This document shows positions 15,576-24,878 of a DNA stretch of 64,000 nucleotides, one piece after another. Numbering within the stretch: position 1 is the first letter of the stretch; every line of letters begins with the position of its first letter. The notes under the pieces were generated by a model. It had not been told where the DNA came from and did not search any database. It was given only the letters and a program-made list of their open reading frames with translations. The DNA comes from Massilia sp. HP4. Its GTDB lineage: Bacteria > Pseudomonadota > Gammaproteobacteria > Burkholderiales > Burkholderiaceae_D. The DNA lies in NCBI RefSeq assembly GCF_005222695.1, contig NZ_STGG01000013.1, positions 62,001 to 126,000 of the forward strand, given 5' to 3'. A program made the position numbers and the translations under genes.

Positions 15576-16468
15576 CAAAATACCGGTTCTTTCAAAACAC
15601 GCAACAGATATTGACCGTAGCCGTTCTTCTTCATGGGGTCAGCCAGCATTTCCAGTTGGGAGGAATCGATCCACCCCTTACGGAAGGCGATCTCTTCCGG
15701 ACATGCCACTTTCAGGCCCTGCCGATGTTCAATCGTCGCGATAAACTGGCTCGCATCGAGCAACGACTCATGGGTACCAGTATCGAGCCAGGCATATCCG
15801 CGCCGCATGATCTCGACATGTAGCTTGCCCATCTCCATGTACAGCCGGTTCAAGTCCGTGATTTCGAGCTCTCCGCGCGCGGATGGCTTGAGCGTGCGCG
15901 CCATCCGCACCACGTTCTCGTCATAGAAATATAGGCCAGTAACCGCGTAGTTCGAACGTGGCGCCACCGGTTTTTCCTCAAGGCTCACTGCCTTGCCTTC
16001 GCGATCAAATTCGATCACGCCATACCGTTCTGGATCCTGAACGTGATACGCGAAGACAGTTGCGCAATCAGTCCGTGCATCCGCGCTGTCGAGCAAAGTG
16101 TTGAGGCTGTGCCCGTAAAACAGGTTATCCCCCAAAACCAAGGCAGAAGCCGAATCACCAAGGAACCGCTCGCCGATAAGGAAGGCCTGCGCCAGGCCGT
16201 CCGGTGATGCCTGCTCGGCATACGACAGGTTCAAGCCCCAGCGAGCGCCATCCCCCAACAATTGCTGGAAACGCGGCGTATCCTGCGGCGTCGAAATGAT
16301 CAGGATGTCGCGAATCCCGCCCAGCATCAACGTACTGAGCGGGTAATAAATCATCGGTTTGTCGAACACCGGCAGCAACTGCTTCGAGATTGCCAGCGTG
16401 GCCGGATGCAAGCGGGTGCCGCTGCCGCCCGCGAGAATGATGCCTTTGCGTTTTGTGGATTCACTCAT
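15575..16468 (-). CDS. rfbA: Glucose-1-phosphate thymidylyltransferase (RmlA)
   Basis: RmlA joins dTTP and glucose-1-phosphate to make dTDP-glucose, the first step to dTDP-rhamnose. The 297-residue protein has the nucleotidyltransferase signature [16 protein letters not shown] near residue 9, then [28 protein letters not shown], and [14 protein letters not shown]. Length and motifs are normal for RmlA. Its ATG overlaps the rfbD stop by four bases. Confidence 0.97.
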   Translation of the reverse strand: MSESTKRKGIILAGGSGTRLHPATLAISKQLLPVFDKPMIYYPLSTLMLGGIRDILIISTPQDTPRFQQLLGDGARWGLNLSYAEQASPDGLAQAFLIGERFLGDSASALVLGDNLFYGHSLNTLLDSADARTDCATVFAYHVQDPERYGVIEFDREGKAVSLEEKPVAPRSNYAVTGLYFYDENVVRMARTLKPSARGELEITDLNRLYMEMGKLHVEIMRRGYAWLDTGTHESLLDASQFIATIEHRQGLKVACPEEIAFRKGWIDSSQLEMLADPMKKNGYGQYLLRVLKEPVF

Positions 16469-17370
16469 AGGTTTCCTTGCGCCGCCAGCTCGGCGATCAA
16501 ACGGCCCACGTGATGGCGCCAGTCGGGCAGTACCAGGCCGAAATTCTTACAGAACTTGCTGCAATCGAGGCGCGAATTCGCCGGCCGCATCGCTGGCGTC
16601 GGGAAAGCACTGGAGGCAATCGCCCGCACCTCTTCCGGTTCCGCTTTCAGGAGCGCCCCATGCTGCTGAGCGAGCACCAACACGTGCCGGGCGTAGGCAT
16701 GCCAAGTGGTACTGCCGCTAGCCGCCAGGTGATAGGTTCCGGATAAGCCGCGCCCGTCCGCTCCTAGCGCCGCGATACGATGCAGCGCCAGCGCGGTTGC
16801 ATCGGCCAGCAGTTCTGCGCCGGTTGGCGCGCCATGCTGGTCCGCGACCACGTCCAAGGCGTCGCGTTCCTTCGCTAGGCGCAGCATCGTCCTGGCGAAA
16901 TTACCGCCGCGCGTAGCAAATACCCAGCTGGTGCGCAGGATCAGGTGATGCGCGCCACTGGCGCGAATCTTCTCTTCGCCCTCGTATTTGCTGCGGCCAT
17001 ACACCGACAGTGGATTGGCCGTGTCGGTCTCGACCCACGCGCCTTCCTTCGATCCGTCGAATACATAATCGGTCGAGTAATGTACAAGCCAGGCACCGCA
17101 CGCTACTGCTTCCTCGGCCAGCACACCGGGCGCGGCCGCATTGACTGCATGTGCAGTGCTTCTATCGCCCTCAGCCTTGTCCACCGCCGTGTAAGCGGCG
17201 GCGTTAACGATGACGTCGGGCGCCTCCATGCGCACCAGTCGACGCAACGATTCCGGATCGGTGAAGTCGGCATCGTTGCGGGCACAGGCGCGCAGTTCGC
17301 CCAACAGCGCCAACGCGCGCTGCAGCTCCCAGCCTACCTGGCCGTCCTTGCCGAGCAACAGGATCTTCAT
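16465..17370 (-). CDS. rfbD: dTDP-4-dehydrorhamnose reductase (RmlD)
   Basis: RmlD makes the final reduction to dTDP-L-rhamnose with NAD(P)H. From the ATG at 17370 the 301-residue protein begins [20 protein letters not shown], the Rossmann glycine motif of the family. It continues with [17 protein letters not shown] and the YSTDYVFDG...YGRSKYEGE segment, which holds the catalytic Tyr-x3-Lys. An earlier in-frame start would add 25 residues inside rfbB with no family similarity. The ATG overlaps the rfbB stop by four bases (ATGA). Confidence 0.96.
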   Translation of the reverse strand: MKILLLGKDGQVGWELQRALALLGELRACARNDADFTDPESLRRLVRMEAPDVIVNAAAYTAVDKAEGDRSTAHAVNAAAPGVLAEEAVACGAWLVHYSTDYVFDGSKEGAWVETDTANPLSVYGRSKYEGEEKIRASGAHHLILRTSWVFATRGGNFARTMLRLAKERDALDVVADQHGAPTGAELLADATALALHRIAALGADGRGLSGTYHLAASGSTTWHAYARHVLVLAQQHGALLKAEPEEVRAIASSAFPTPAMRPANSRLDCSKFCKNFGLVLPDWRHHVGRLIAELAAQGNL

Positions 17371-18443
17371 GCGCCGGCCCGTCCATCGCCATACTGCCTG
17401 TCGACCCACTCGCGGTAGGCGCCGCTGGTGACGTTGTGCACCCACTCGCCATTAGTCAGGTACCACGCAACCGTCTTGCGGATGCCGGTCTCGAAGGTTT
17501 CAAGCGGACGCCAGCCAAGCTCGCGCTCCAGCTTCCCGGCATCAATCGCATAACGGCGATCATGGCCGGGACGGTCCTTCACGAACGTCATCTGCGCCGC
17601 ATACGGCGCGCCATCGCCGCGCGGGCGCAACTCGTCGAGGATCGCGCACAAGGTGCGCACCACGTCGATATTGGCCTTCTCGTTGCAGCCTCCGACGTTA
17701 TACGTCTCGCCCAGGCGGCCCTCGGCCAGCACACGGCGGATCGCACTGCAGTGGTCGGTCACGTACAGCCAGTCGCGGATCTGCTGGCCGTCGCCATAGA
17801 TCGGCAGCGGCTTTCCGGCCAAGGCATTGTGGATCACGAGGGGAATCAGTTTTTCGGGGAAGTGATAGGGGCCGTAATTGTTCGAGCAATTGGTCGTCAA
17901 TACCGGCAAGCCATAGGTGTGATGGTAGGCGCGGACCAGATGGTCGGATGCCGCCTTGCTGGCAGAATATGGGCTGTTCGGCTCGTAGCGGTGCTGCTCG
18001 TCAAACGCCGGCGCCTCGCCCGACAGCGAACCGTACACTTCGTCGGTCGACACATGCAGGAAGCGAAATGCCGCACGCGCTTCTGGCGCCAGGCCGTTCC
18101 AGTAGGCCTGCACTGCCTCTAGCAAATTGAAGGTGCCGACGATATTGGTCTGGATGAAGGCGCCGGGGCCTTCTATCGAGCGGTCGACGTGGCTTTCGGC
18201 CGCGAAGTTCAGTACCGCACGGATCTGGTGCTCGGCCAGCAGGCGCGCCACCAGAGCGCCGTCGCCGATGTCGCCGCGCACGAAATGGTGGCGTGGATTG
18301 CCTTCCAGGCTGGCTAGATTCTGGAGATTGCCGGCGTAGGTCAGTTTGTCGAGATTGACGACTGGCTCGTCGTGGTGGGCCAGCCAGTCGATGACGAAGT
18401 TTGAGCCGATGAAGCCCGCTCCGCCCGTCACGAGGATGGTCAT
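17367..18443 (-). CDS. rfbB: dTDP-glucose 4,6-dehydratase (RmlB)
   Basis: RmlB converts dTDP-glucose to dTDP-4-keto-6-deoxyglucose. From the ATG at 18443 the 358-residue protein starts [20 protein letters not shown], with GFIGSN as the NAD-binding site. It has [14 protein letters not shown], then VSTDEVYG and [16 protein letters not shown], supplying the Thr-Asp-Glu and Tyr-x3-Lys catalytic residues. The frame is open for 51 more codons upstream, but those have no similarity to the family. It is the first gene of the operon, whose promoter should lie in 18444-18700. Confidence 0.96.
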   Translation of the reverse strand: MTILVTGGAGFIGSNFVIDWLAHHDEPVVNLDKLTYAGNLQNLASLEGNPRHHFVRGDIGDGALVARLLAEHQIRAVLNFAAESHVDRSIEGPGAFIQTNIVGTFNLLEAVQAYWNGLAPEARAAFRFLHVSTDEVYGSLSGEAPAFDEQHRYEPNSPYSASKAASDHLVRAYHHTYGLPVLTTNCSNNYGPYHFPEKLIPLVIHNALAGKPLPIYGDGQQIRDWLYVTDHCSAIRRVLAEGRLGETYNVGGCNEKANIDVVRTLCAILDELRPRGDGAPYAAQMTFVKDRPGHDRRYAIDAGKLERELGWRPLETFETGIRKTVAWYLTNGEWVHNVTSGAYREWVDRQYGDGRAGA

Positions 18444-18614
18444 TCCTGCGTTTCCTGGTAGATGTATTGATGGTCGGTAGCGCCAGGGCGCATACCCGAG
18501 CCCGAGGATTACCGCACCATTTTCGGCGTGATCTGGCCGGATTGTCAATGTGCCGGCTACGCGGGCGCGGTGTTTGCAGAGTGATCGGGCCGCCAAGCTG
18601 TCGCATAGAGAATG

Positions 18615-18684
18615 GCGTCGTTTTCGAGTCCGGCATATCGACCGTCAACTATCACCGCGTGGACGGCCGAGCCGTCCACTCTAC
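18615..18684. repeat. Intergenic palindromic repeat, partial copy
   Basis: The core is a perfect 9-bp inverted repeat, GTGGACGGC (18659-18667) and GCCGTCCAC (18671-18679). The left flank (TTTTCGAGTCCGGCATATCG, then ATCACCGCGT at 18651-18660) resembles the matching flank of the larger element at 34327-34438. The same core followed by YCTAC recurs at 28111-28136. Confidence 0.65.
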
Positions 18685-18692
18685 ATGCTAGC

Positions 18693-18762
18693 AAATGTCA
18701 GGTGCATGAAAATGCGCAGATTCCCACCCCGTCAAATGTCAGCGCATGAAAATGCTCGGATT
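18693..18762. repeat. Two ~30-bp direct repeats, possible insertion-sequence end
   Basis: AAATGTCAGGTGCATGAAAA at 18693 and AAATGTCAGCGCATGAAAAT at 18734 begin two near-identical units (18693-18722 and 18734-18762) spaced 41 bases apart. Repeated units starting TGTCAG are typical of the ends of IS21-family elements. No transposase gene is nearby, so this would be a remnant. That identity is from memory of the family and is not certain. Confidence 0.4.
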
Positions 18763-18773
18763 TTCACCCGGGT

Positions 18774-21350
18774 TCACGCCGCCTTCGCCGCCCTCAACAA
18801 CGCCTCGATCCCCTGCGGCTCCACCGGCCTGCTGAAGCAATACCCCTGCATCTGATCGCACCCATGCTCATGCAAGAACGCCAGCTGCTCCGACGTCTCC
18901 ACCCCTTCCGCGATCACGTTCAGCTTCATCGAATGCGCCAGCGCGATCACCGCGTTCACGATCGCCGCGTCGTCCGCATCGCGGGTCAGGTCGCTGACAA
19001 AACTGCGGTCGATCTTGAGGCTGTGGATCGGAAAGCGCTTCAGGCTCGCCAGGCTCGAATACCCGGTCCCGAAATCGTCGATCGCCAGCTGCACGCCCAT
19101 CTTCGCCAGTTGCGCCATGGTCTCGGCGGCGGCGGCCGGGTTCTGCATCAACACGCTCTCGGTGATTTCCAGGGTCAGGTAGCGCGGATCGCAGCCGGTC
19201 TTGGCGAGCAGCGCGGCCACGCGCTGGGCCACGTCCTGGCCCAGGAACTGGCGCGCCGACAGGTTCACGCTCATGCGCAAGGGCGGCAGCCCCTGGCGCA
19301 GCCAGGCACGCTGCTGCGCCATCGCGGTTTCCAGCACCCAGTCGCCGATCGGCACGATCAGGCCGGTTTCCTCGGCCAGCGGGATGAAGTCGGCCGGCGC
19401 CACCATCGGGCCGCCATGCGGCTTCCAGCGCAGCAGCGCTTCCACGCCGCTCACATTGCCGGTGGCGATGTCGACCACCGGCTGGTAGTGCAGCAGGAAT
19501 TCCTGGCGCTGCAGCGCGCGTTGCAGCGCGCCCTCCATCCGCAGGTGCTCGGCCGATTGCGCACCCATGTCGGCCGCGTAGAAACTGTAGTGGTTGCCGC
19601 CCGTGCCTTTTGACTGGTACATGGCGCTGTCGGCGCACTTGAGCAGGGTCGCGGCGTCCAGGCCGTCGCGCGGGTACATCGCGATGCCGATCGATCCGGT
19701 CGGGAAGACTTCCTGCCCGCACAGCAGCAGCGGCTGGAACAGGTTGTCGAGCAGCTTGTGCGCCACCTTCGCTGCGTCGCCCTCGCCGGCCAGCTCGGGC
19801 AGCACCACCACGAATTCGTCGCCACCCTGGCGCGCCACCGTGTCGCTCTCGCGCAGGCTGGACGACAAGCGGCGCGCGATCTCGACGATCATCTGGTCGC
19901 CGGCGTCGTGGCCCAGGCTGTCGTTGACGTGTTTAAAGCGGTCCAGGTCGATGAACATCACCGCCACCTGCGTGCCGGCGCGGTGGGCGTGCACGATCGC
20001 CTGCGCCAGGCGGTCCTGCAGCAGCACCCGGTTCGGCAGGCCAGTTAAAGCGTCGTGGTTGGCCATGCGCAGCAGCGCTTCCTCGGCGCCCTTGCGGCGC
20101 GAGATGTCCTCGACCACCGAGATGAAACGCTGGTTGCCGTTGGCGTCGCGCATCATCGAGACGCTCACATTCACCCAGATCGACGTGCCGTCGCGCCGCA
20201 GCAGGCGCCGCTCGCGCTGGTAGTCGCCGATCTCGCCGGCGCGCAGCCGTTTGACCAGCGCCAGCTCGTCGGGCAAGTCGTCCTCAAACGTCAGTTGCTG
20301 GAAGAAGCGCTGCAGCAGCTCCACTTCGCTATAGCCCAGGATCTGCGCCATCTTGCGGTTCACGCGCAGAAGGCGCCCGTCCGGGCCCAGCAGCACGATG
20401 CCGACCGCGGCCTGGCTGAAGGTCAGCCGGAAGAATTCCTCGCTCTCCTGCAGGCGCAGGCGCGCCTTGCGCCGGAAGGTGATGTCCTGGCCGATCAACA
20501 GCAGCATGTGGCCGCCATCCTGCTGGGTGCGGCGCACGTTGAACTCGACGTAGCGCACGCCGTCGGCGCGGCCGTCCAGCGTCACCAGTACATTGTCCTG
20601 CGGCGCGCCGGTGCGCAGCGCCTCGTCGACGCGGGCCGCCAGTTCCGGGTCGGGCAGCAATTGCTCGAGCGGATGGCCGGCCGCGATCGCTTCGTCGGGC
20701 GCGCCGATCAGGTCGGCCATGGTGCGGTTCATCGAGCGCACCTTGCGGTTGGCGTCGACCACCACCAGGCCGGCCGGCATGCCATCGATCACCTGCTCAA
20801 GATAATTGCGGTTCTGGCGCACATTGCGCTGGTCGGCGTGGGCATAGGTGTCCAGCGCCAGGCCCATGTCGAAGCAAACCACTTTCAGCACTGCATCCCA
20901 AGCCTCGATGAAACGCGCAGGCTCGCCATGCAGCTTGTCCCACAGCATGCTGGACAGTTCGGACAGGTATTTGCGATAGGCGCCGATATACCATTTCGGA
21001 TCCAGGCCGATGCGCTGGTGCGCCGCGCCCACGCGCAGGCGCTCGCGGATATAGGCGTCGTCGTAGTCGCCGGCGGTCAGGCTGCTGAAATACCCCGCTT
21101 GCGCACGCCGCAAGCGGGCCGTGGCGTCGCTGTCGCCCAGCAGTTCGCGCATGCGCGGGAAGGCAAGCAAGTGCTCGTAGAAACTGTCCGCGAAGGCGGC
21201 GCCGTCTTGCTCCAGCAGCGCGTGCACCTCGCGCAATACGGCGGCATCGCGTTCCCCGAATTGCAGGAAGCCCTTGCGCGCCGCGATTTCCTGTTCGTCC
21301 AGCCCGATCTCGCGCGCAAGGGCGTCGATCATTTCCCGCGTTTCCCTCAT
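18774..21350 (-). CDS. Globin-coupled PAS-PAS-GGDEF-EAL cyclic di-GMP protein
   Basis: This 858-residue cytoplasmic protein probably senses oxygen through haem and changes cyclic di-GMP levels. Residues 15-178 form a globin-coupled sensor with a likely distal tyrosine (SFYEHLL, Y58) and the proximal histidine in VGAAHQRIGLDPKWY (H111). Two PAS domains follow (about 185-305 and 318-435). The GGDEF domain has an RESD inhibitory site and VARQGGDEFVVVLPE, so synthesis may be active. The EAL domain has GVEALLRWK, MSVNLSARQF, LEITESV, AIDDFGTGYSSL, KIDRSFV and AEGVET, all metal and catalytic residues for hydrolysis. The start at 21350 has a GGGAGG ribosome site, and an earlier in-frame start would add 28 residues. 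Which activity dominates cannot be told. Confidence 0.94.
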   Translation of the reverse strand: MRETREMIDALAREIGLDEQEIAARKGFLQFGERDAAVLREVHALLEQDGAAFADSFYEHLLAFPRMRELLGDSDATARLRRAQAGYFSSLTAGDYDDAYIRERLRVGAAHQRIGLDPKWYIGAYRKYLSELSSMLWDKLHGEPARFIEAWDAVLKVVCFDMGLALDTYAHADQRNVRQNRNYLEQVIDGMPAGLVVVDANRKVRSMNRTMADLIGAPDEAIAAGHPLEQLLPDPELAARVDEALRTGAPQDNVLVTLDGRADGVRYVEFNVRRTQQDGGHMLLLIGQDITFRRKARLRLQESEEFFRLTFSQAAVGIVLLGPDGRLLRVNRKMAQILGYSEVELLQRFFQQLTFEDDLPDELALVKRLRAGEIGDYQRERRLLRRDGTSIWVNVSVSMMRDANGNQRFISVVEDISRRKGAEEALLRMANHDALTGLPNRVLLQDRLAQAIVHAHRAGTQVAVMFIDLDRFKHVNDSLGHDAGDQMIVEIARRLSSSLRESDTVARQGGDEFVVVLPELAGEGDAAKVAHKLLDNLFQPLLLCGQEVFPTGSIGIAMYPRDGLDAATLLKCADSAMYQSKGTGGNHYSFYAADMGAQSAEHLRMEGALQRALQRQEFLLHYQPVVDIATGNVSGVEALLRWKPHGGPMVAPADFIPLAEETGLIVPIGDWVLETAMAQQRAWLRQGLPPLRMSVNLSARQFLGQDVAQRVAALLAKTGCDPRYLTLEITESVLMQNPAAAAETMAQLAKMGVQLAIDDFGTGYSSLASLKRFPIHSLKIDRSFVSDLTRDADDAAIVNAVIALAHSMKLNVIAEGVETSEQLAFLHEHGCDQMQGYCFSRPVEPQGIEALLRAAKAA

Positions 21351-21654
21351 GCCGCCTCCCCTGGCTGCAGAGACTGCATGGGCTGGGTCGTACCACTTCT
21401 CTTCTGGGTATTCATCGGAAACGCCACTGGTCACTTGACCAAGAATTAATAACCATCTGGATATTTTAGTTGCATGATAGCAAATTCACTATGCAGAGTC
21501 TGGCACTTGTTCCGCGTCTGTTGTTTATTTGCCCTAGTGTCTGCCGGCTAATTAACCTGGTTTAAGAACAGAAGCGATAGACGTTGCACGACCGCAAAAT
21601 GCGGCGCATGGATGGGGTGAGAGTGGGGAATCGCCATCCCTTCAGGAGTCTCCC

Positions 21655-22704
21655 ATGTCCCTCCGTCCACTTCTTCCCCGGGCCGCGCTTGCGGCCGTGG
21701 TCCTGTCCTGGTCCGCCATCGCGGCGGCCGCCGTCGACGTCACCGTGGCCCCGGAGAAGCCGACCGTCGAGCGTGGCGACGATGTGATGGTGCGCGTCAC
21801 GCTGACCAATTCGTCCAGCACGGCCCAGCACCTGCTGCGCTGGCGCACACCGCTCGACGGGGTGGAGTCGCCCCTGTTCGAGGTGCGCCGCGACGGCCAG
21901 CCGGTGCGCTACCTCGGCCGGCGCATCAAGCGCGCGCCGCCGGGGCCGGCGGATTATGTGCGGCTCGATCCCGGCGCCTCGCTCAGCAAGACGGTCGAGT
22001 TGTCCAGGCTGTACGAAATGAGCGTGACCGGGAGCTATACGATCCGCTATCGCAGCCCGGCCATGCCGGCGCCGGGCGCCGGTGTCCAGGCAGTGGTGGG
22101 CGAGCTGGTTTCGAGCCCGGTGAGCATCTGGGTCAACGGCCGCCTGGCGCGCGGCAGCAAGCCGGCCGCCATGGCGCCCGAGCCGGGCGGCGCCGGCCTC
22201 AGCTACGCCAACTGCTCGAACGCCCAGCAGGAGCAATTGGCGACGGCGATGGATGCGGGCCGCGCGATGACCGTTGACAGCCATGCCTACCTGACGGCTG
22301 GCAAGCAGTATGGCGAGCGCTACACGACCTGGTTCGGGGCGCTGGACGCCGCCCGCGGCGCCAGGGTCACCAGCAATTTCACCGCCATCAAGGATGCCCT
22401 CGAGAGTAAGCCAGTCAAGATCGATTGCGATTGCGACGAGCCGTATTTCGCCTATGTGTATCCGGCGCGGCCCTATACCGTGTGGGTCTGCCGGGCGTTC
22501 TGGGCCGCGGCCGTGACCGGCACCGACTCGCGCGGCGGCACCCTGCTGCACGAGCTCAGCCATTTCGATGTGGTGGCGGCGACCGATGACCATGTGTATG
22601 GGCAGGCCGGCGCGGCCGAACTGGCGCGCTCGGCGCCGGAACGGGCGATCAACAACGCCGATTCACATGAGTATTTTGGCGAGAATACGCCGGTGCAGCA
22701 ATAA
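21655..22704 (+). CDS. M35-family (lysyl-type) metalloendopeptidase, secreted
   Basis: The 349-residue protein is a secreted zinc protease. Residues 1-26 are a signal peptide ending in AIAAAA. Residues 27-160 are a beta-sandwich N-terminal domain, containing YLGRRIKRAPPGPADYV near residue 86. The catalytic domain has GGTLLHELSHFDVVAATDDH near 294: H299 and H303 bind zinc, E300 is the base, and D312 in the ATDDHVYG motif is the third ligand, which is the aspzincin (GTxDxxYG) pattern. Four cysteines lie at C187, C258, C260 and C279. The family includes peptidyl-Lys metalloendopeptidases, so cleavage near lysine is likely but not shown. It converges with a gene whose product matches its N-terminal domain. 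Confidence 0.9.
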   Translation: MSLRPLLPRAALAAVVLSWSAIAAAAVDVTVAPEKPTVERGDDVMVRVTLTNSSSTAQHLLRWRTPLDGVESPLFEVRRDGQPVRYLGRRIKRAPPGPADYVRLDPGASLSKTVELSRLYEMSVTGSYTIRYRSPAMPAPGAGVQAVVGELVSSPVSIWVNGRLARGSKPAAMAPEPGGAGLSYANCSNAQQEQLATAMDAGRAMTVDSHAYLTAGKQYGERYTTWFGALDAARGARVTSNFTAIKDALESKPVKIDCDCDEPYFAYVYPARPYTVWVCRAFWAAAVTGTDSRGGTLLHELSHFDVVAATDDHVYGQAGAAELARSAPERAINNADSHEYFGENTPVQQ

Positions 22705-22720
22705 CAGTGACGTGACACGC

Positions 22721-22751
22721 GCAGGGTTGGCGGCTACGCCGCCGACCCTGC
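22721..22751. repeat. Palindromic repeat between convergent genes
   Basis: A 31-base near-perfect hairpin, with GCAGGGTTGGCGGC pairing with GCCGCCGACCCTGC around TAC (one T-G wobble). It lies 17 bases after the protease gene and 20 before the end of the opposing gene, so it could end transcription from both sides. It resembles the GTAGGGTCGGCGGC ends of the larger intergenic element and the copy at 61441-61471. Confidence 0.6.
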
Positions 22752-22770
22752 GGTCCAGGCGAACCGGGTT

Positions 22771-23274
22771 TTACCGCTGCGTAAACGAAAACTTCACCGG
22801 AATCGCCGGACTGCTCTTGATGCTGGCCGCATCGAGCTTGCCCGGATTGGCCAGCCACGGCCCCGCGTAGCGGATCTCGTAGCTGTGCTGGCCCGGCTTG
22901 AAGGCATAGGACTGGGTGATGTCGATCGTGTTCAGGTGCGTGGTCTGCGGCTTGACCTCGAGGTAATCGGCCAGGCCCGGCGCGGCGCGCTTGACCATGC
23001 GGCCGGTGTAGGCCACCTCTTCCTCGGGCGTGCGCAGGTTGAAGCGCGGGGCGGTCAGGTCGTCGCCCAGCGCGATCTCGCGCGGGATCCATACCGACTG
23101 GTCGCCGCGGTTCTCGATCAGCACGCGCACCTTCACCGACGTGGCGCCGGTCTCGACTTCGAGCCGGTGATGCACGTTCACCTTGGCCTCCACGGCCTTG
23201 ACGGCGCCGGCCAGTCCGCCCAGCGCCAGCAGCGTTGCCAGCGCGGTCGCCGGCATGCTTCGTTTGACATGCAT
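22771..23274 (-). CDS. Secreted stand-alone paralogue of the M35 protease N-terminal domain
   Basis: The 167-residue protein has a signal peptide (MHVKRSMPATALATLLALGG...) and no catalytic domain. Its body aligns by eye with residues 27-160 of the M35 protease on the other strand. Both have VRV-type strands after a signal peptide, a shared YxGRxxKRAxPGxADYxxxxP segment (here near residue 88), an ID/VEL strand and xYEIRYAGP/SYTIRYRSP. It ends soon after this domain. The likely fold is a beta-sandwich acting outside the cytoplasm. A role as inhibitor, chaperone or receptor-like partner of the protease is an inference from the pairing. The ATG at 23274 has AAGGAG upstream. Confidence 0.75.
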   Translation of the reverse strand: MHVKRSMPATALATLLALGGLAGAVKAVEAKVNVHHRLEVETGATSVKVRVLIENRGDQSVWIPREIALGDDLTAPRFNLRTPEEEVAYTGRMVKRAAPGLADYLEVKPQTTHLNTIDITQSYAFKPGQHSYEIRYAGPWLANPGKLDAASIKSSPAIPVKFSFTQR

Positions 23275-23367
23275 CTCTACTCCTTCCGACACGGGGCCAT
23301 GTGGTTCGATCGAGCGGCTGCCTGTGCGGCGGTCGCCATGCGATTATGACACGACTCGCAAAACCGT

Positions 23368-24123
23368 TCAGGGCAGTATGTTACCGCCTGTTTCAGGCAA
23401 GGCCGCCAGGATGGTTACCGCCACCCGCCGGTTGCGGGTCTGCCCGGCTACGTCCGTGTTCGGCGCCACCGGCCGCGTGTCGGCAAAGCCGATCGCCGAC
23501 AGCCGCGCCGGCTGCAGGCCGCTGTCGACGAACAGCCGCACCACGCTCGATGCGCGCGCGGTCGACAGCTCCCAGTTCGACGGATAGATTGCGCTGGCGA
23601 TCGGCAGGTCGTCGGTATGGCCCTCGACCTCGATGCGGTGGGTATCGTCCTTCAGCAGGCCGGCCACCGCGCCCAGCACTTCGCGCGCCTCGGGGTCGAG
23701 CGCGGCCTGGCCCTGCTCGAACAGCACGCTGGCATTGATCTCGACGCTGATCCCGCGCGCATTCTGCGTCACCCGCACCTGTCCCGACTTCACCAGCGGC
23801 AGCAGGGTCGCCGACAGCTCGCGCGCCATCGCGCCCATGCGCTCCTGCTCGCGCCGCGCGGCCTCGTTACGCTTGCGGTTGATGATGTGCGACAGCGGCA
23901 GCACCGGCTCGACATTGGTATTGACTTGCGTGGCCGCGCCGCGCCCGCCAAAGGCGTCGCCCAGGGCGTCGGACAGCACCTGGTACTTGCCCTCGTTGAC
24001 GATCGAGATCGCATACATCACCACGAAGAAGGCGAACAGCAGGGTGATCAGGTCGGCGTAGGAGATCAGCCAGCGCTCGTGGTGCTCTTGCGGGACGTCG
24101 TCGTCGTAGCGCTTGCGGGCCAT
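23368..24123 (-). CDS. motD: Flagellar motor stator protein MotD (MotB-like)
   Basis: MotD anchors the stator complex to the cell wall and, with MotC, conducts protons to drive flagellar rotation. The 251-residue protein has one N-terminal membrane span, WLISYADLITLLFAFFVVMY, carrying the proton-binding aspartate of the SYADL motif. A periplasmic linker and a C-terminal OmpA-like peptidoglycan-binding domain follow (VEGHTDDLPI near 168, NWELSTARASSVVRLFV near 183, NRRVAVTI). It follows motC by 11 bases and is the last gene of the leftward flagellar operon. MotD rather than MotB is chosen because it is paired with MotC downstream of fliA. Confidence 0.92.
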   Translation of the reverse strand: MARKRYDDDVPQEHHERWLISYADLITLLFAFFVVMYAISIVNEGKYQVLSDALGDAFGGRGAATQVNTNVEPVLPLSHIINRKRNEAARREQERMGAMARELSATLLPLVKSGQVRVTQNARGISVEINASVLFEQGQAALDPEAREVLGAVAGLLKDDTHRIEVEGHTDDLPIASAIYPSNWELSTARASSVVRLFVDSGLQPARLSAIGFADTRPVAPNTDVAGQTRNRRVAVTILAALPETGGNILP

Positions 24124-24134
24124 GGGCTGACCTG

Positions 24135-24878
24135 TCAGTGGCGCGCCAGCAGGCTGGCGACGCGCTCGTCGACCACGCGGCCATGGTCGCCGCTGGCGAG
24201 GTCGGCGAAGACTTCGGCCAGGATCTCGTACTGCGAGACCCTGTCGTTGACGATGGCCTTGAGCTTGTTGCCGACCGGGTAGAAGAACAGGTTGGCCAGG
24301 CCGACGCCGTACACGGTCGACACGAAGGCAATGGCGATGCCGGAACCCAGGCGCGCCGGGTCGGACAGGTTTTCCATCACGTGGATCAGGCCCAGCACGG
24401 CGCCCAGGATGCCGATCGTCGGCGCATAGCCGGCCGCCGATTCCCAGATCCGCGCCGCCTGGCGCTGGGCGAATTCATAGCCGTTGATATCGTGTTCCAG
24501 CAAACTGCGCAGCTTGTCGGGCGCGATGCCGTCCACCACCAGCCGCAAGCCCTTGGCGACGAAAGGATCGGCGCGGGTCATGAATTGTTCGAGCGACAGC
24601 AGGCCGTCGCGGCGCGCCGTCTGGCTCCACAGGGTGATGTCGCGCGACAGCTTCAGGCGGCCATTCTTGGGCGGCACGAACACCCAGCGCAGCATGCCCA
24701 GGCCGCGCAAGAAGGTGCGCGACTCGCTCTGCAGCAGCACGGCGCCGAAGGTGCCGACGACGACGATGGCGAAGGCGGCCGGCTGCATCAGCGATGCAAA
24801 CCTGCCGCCGTCGAGTGTGTAGCCAAGAAAGATGCCGGCCATCGCCAGCACCAGGCCGATTACGCTGGCCCAGTCCAT
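24135..24878 (-). CDS. motC: Flagellar motor stator protein MotC (MotA-like)
   Basis: The 247-residue inner-membrane protein is the MotA-type half of the stator. Membrane segments are visible at about residues 5-25, 33-50, 148-170 and 180-205, with a long cytoplasmic region between the second and third. The third segment, YAPTIGILGAVLGLIHVMENL, is the strongly conserved MotA/TolQ/ExbB signature. The start overlaps the fliA end by 19 bases, indicating translational coupling. The fliA-motC-motD order is known from pseudomonads and related betaproteobacteria, where MotCD is a second stator. No motAB is in this window. Confidence 0.92.
   Translation of the reverse strand: MDWASVIGLVLAMAGIFLGYTLDGGRFASLMQPAAFAIVVVGTFGAVLLQSESRTFLRGLGMLRWVFVPPKNGRLKLSRDITLWSQTARRDGLLSLEQFMTRADPFVAKGLRLVVDGIAPDKLRSLLEHDINGYEFAQRQAARIWESAAGYAPTIGILGAVLGLIHVMENLSDPARLGSGIAIAFVSTVYGVGLANLFFYPVGNKLKAIVNDRVSQYEILAEVFADLASGDHGRVVDERVASLLARH

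Larger units (their letters stand above)
18444..18773. other. Intergenic region, 330 bp, repeat-rich
   Basis: This stretch separates rfbB from the GGDEF-EAL gene, both on the minus strand, so the rfbB promoter must be here. It holds a palindromic repeat (18615-18684) related to the dispersed intergenic element at 34327 and 52152, and a pair of about 30-bp direct repeats (18693-18762). No gene is supported. Confidence 0.6.
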
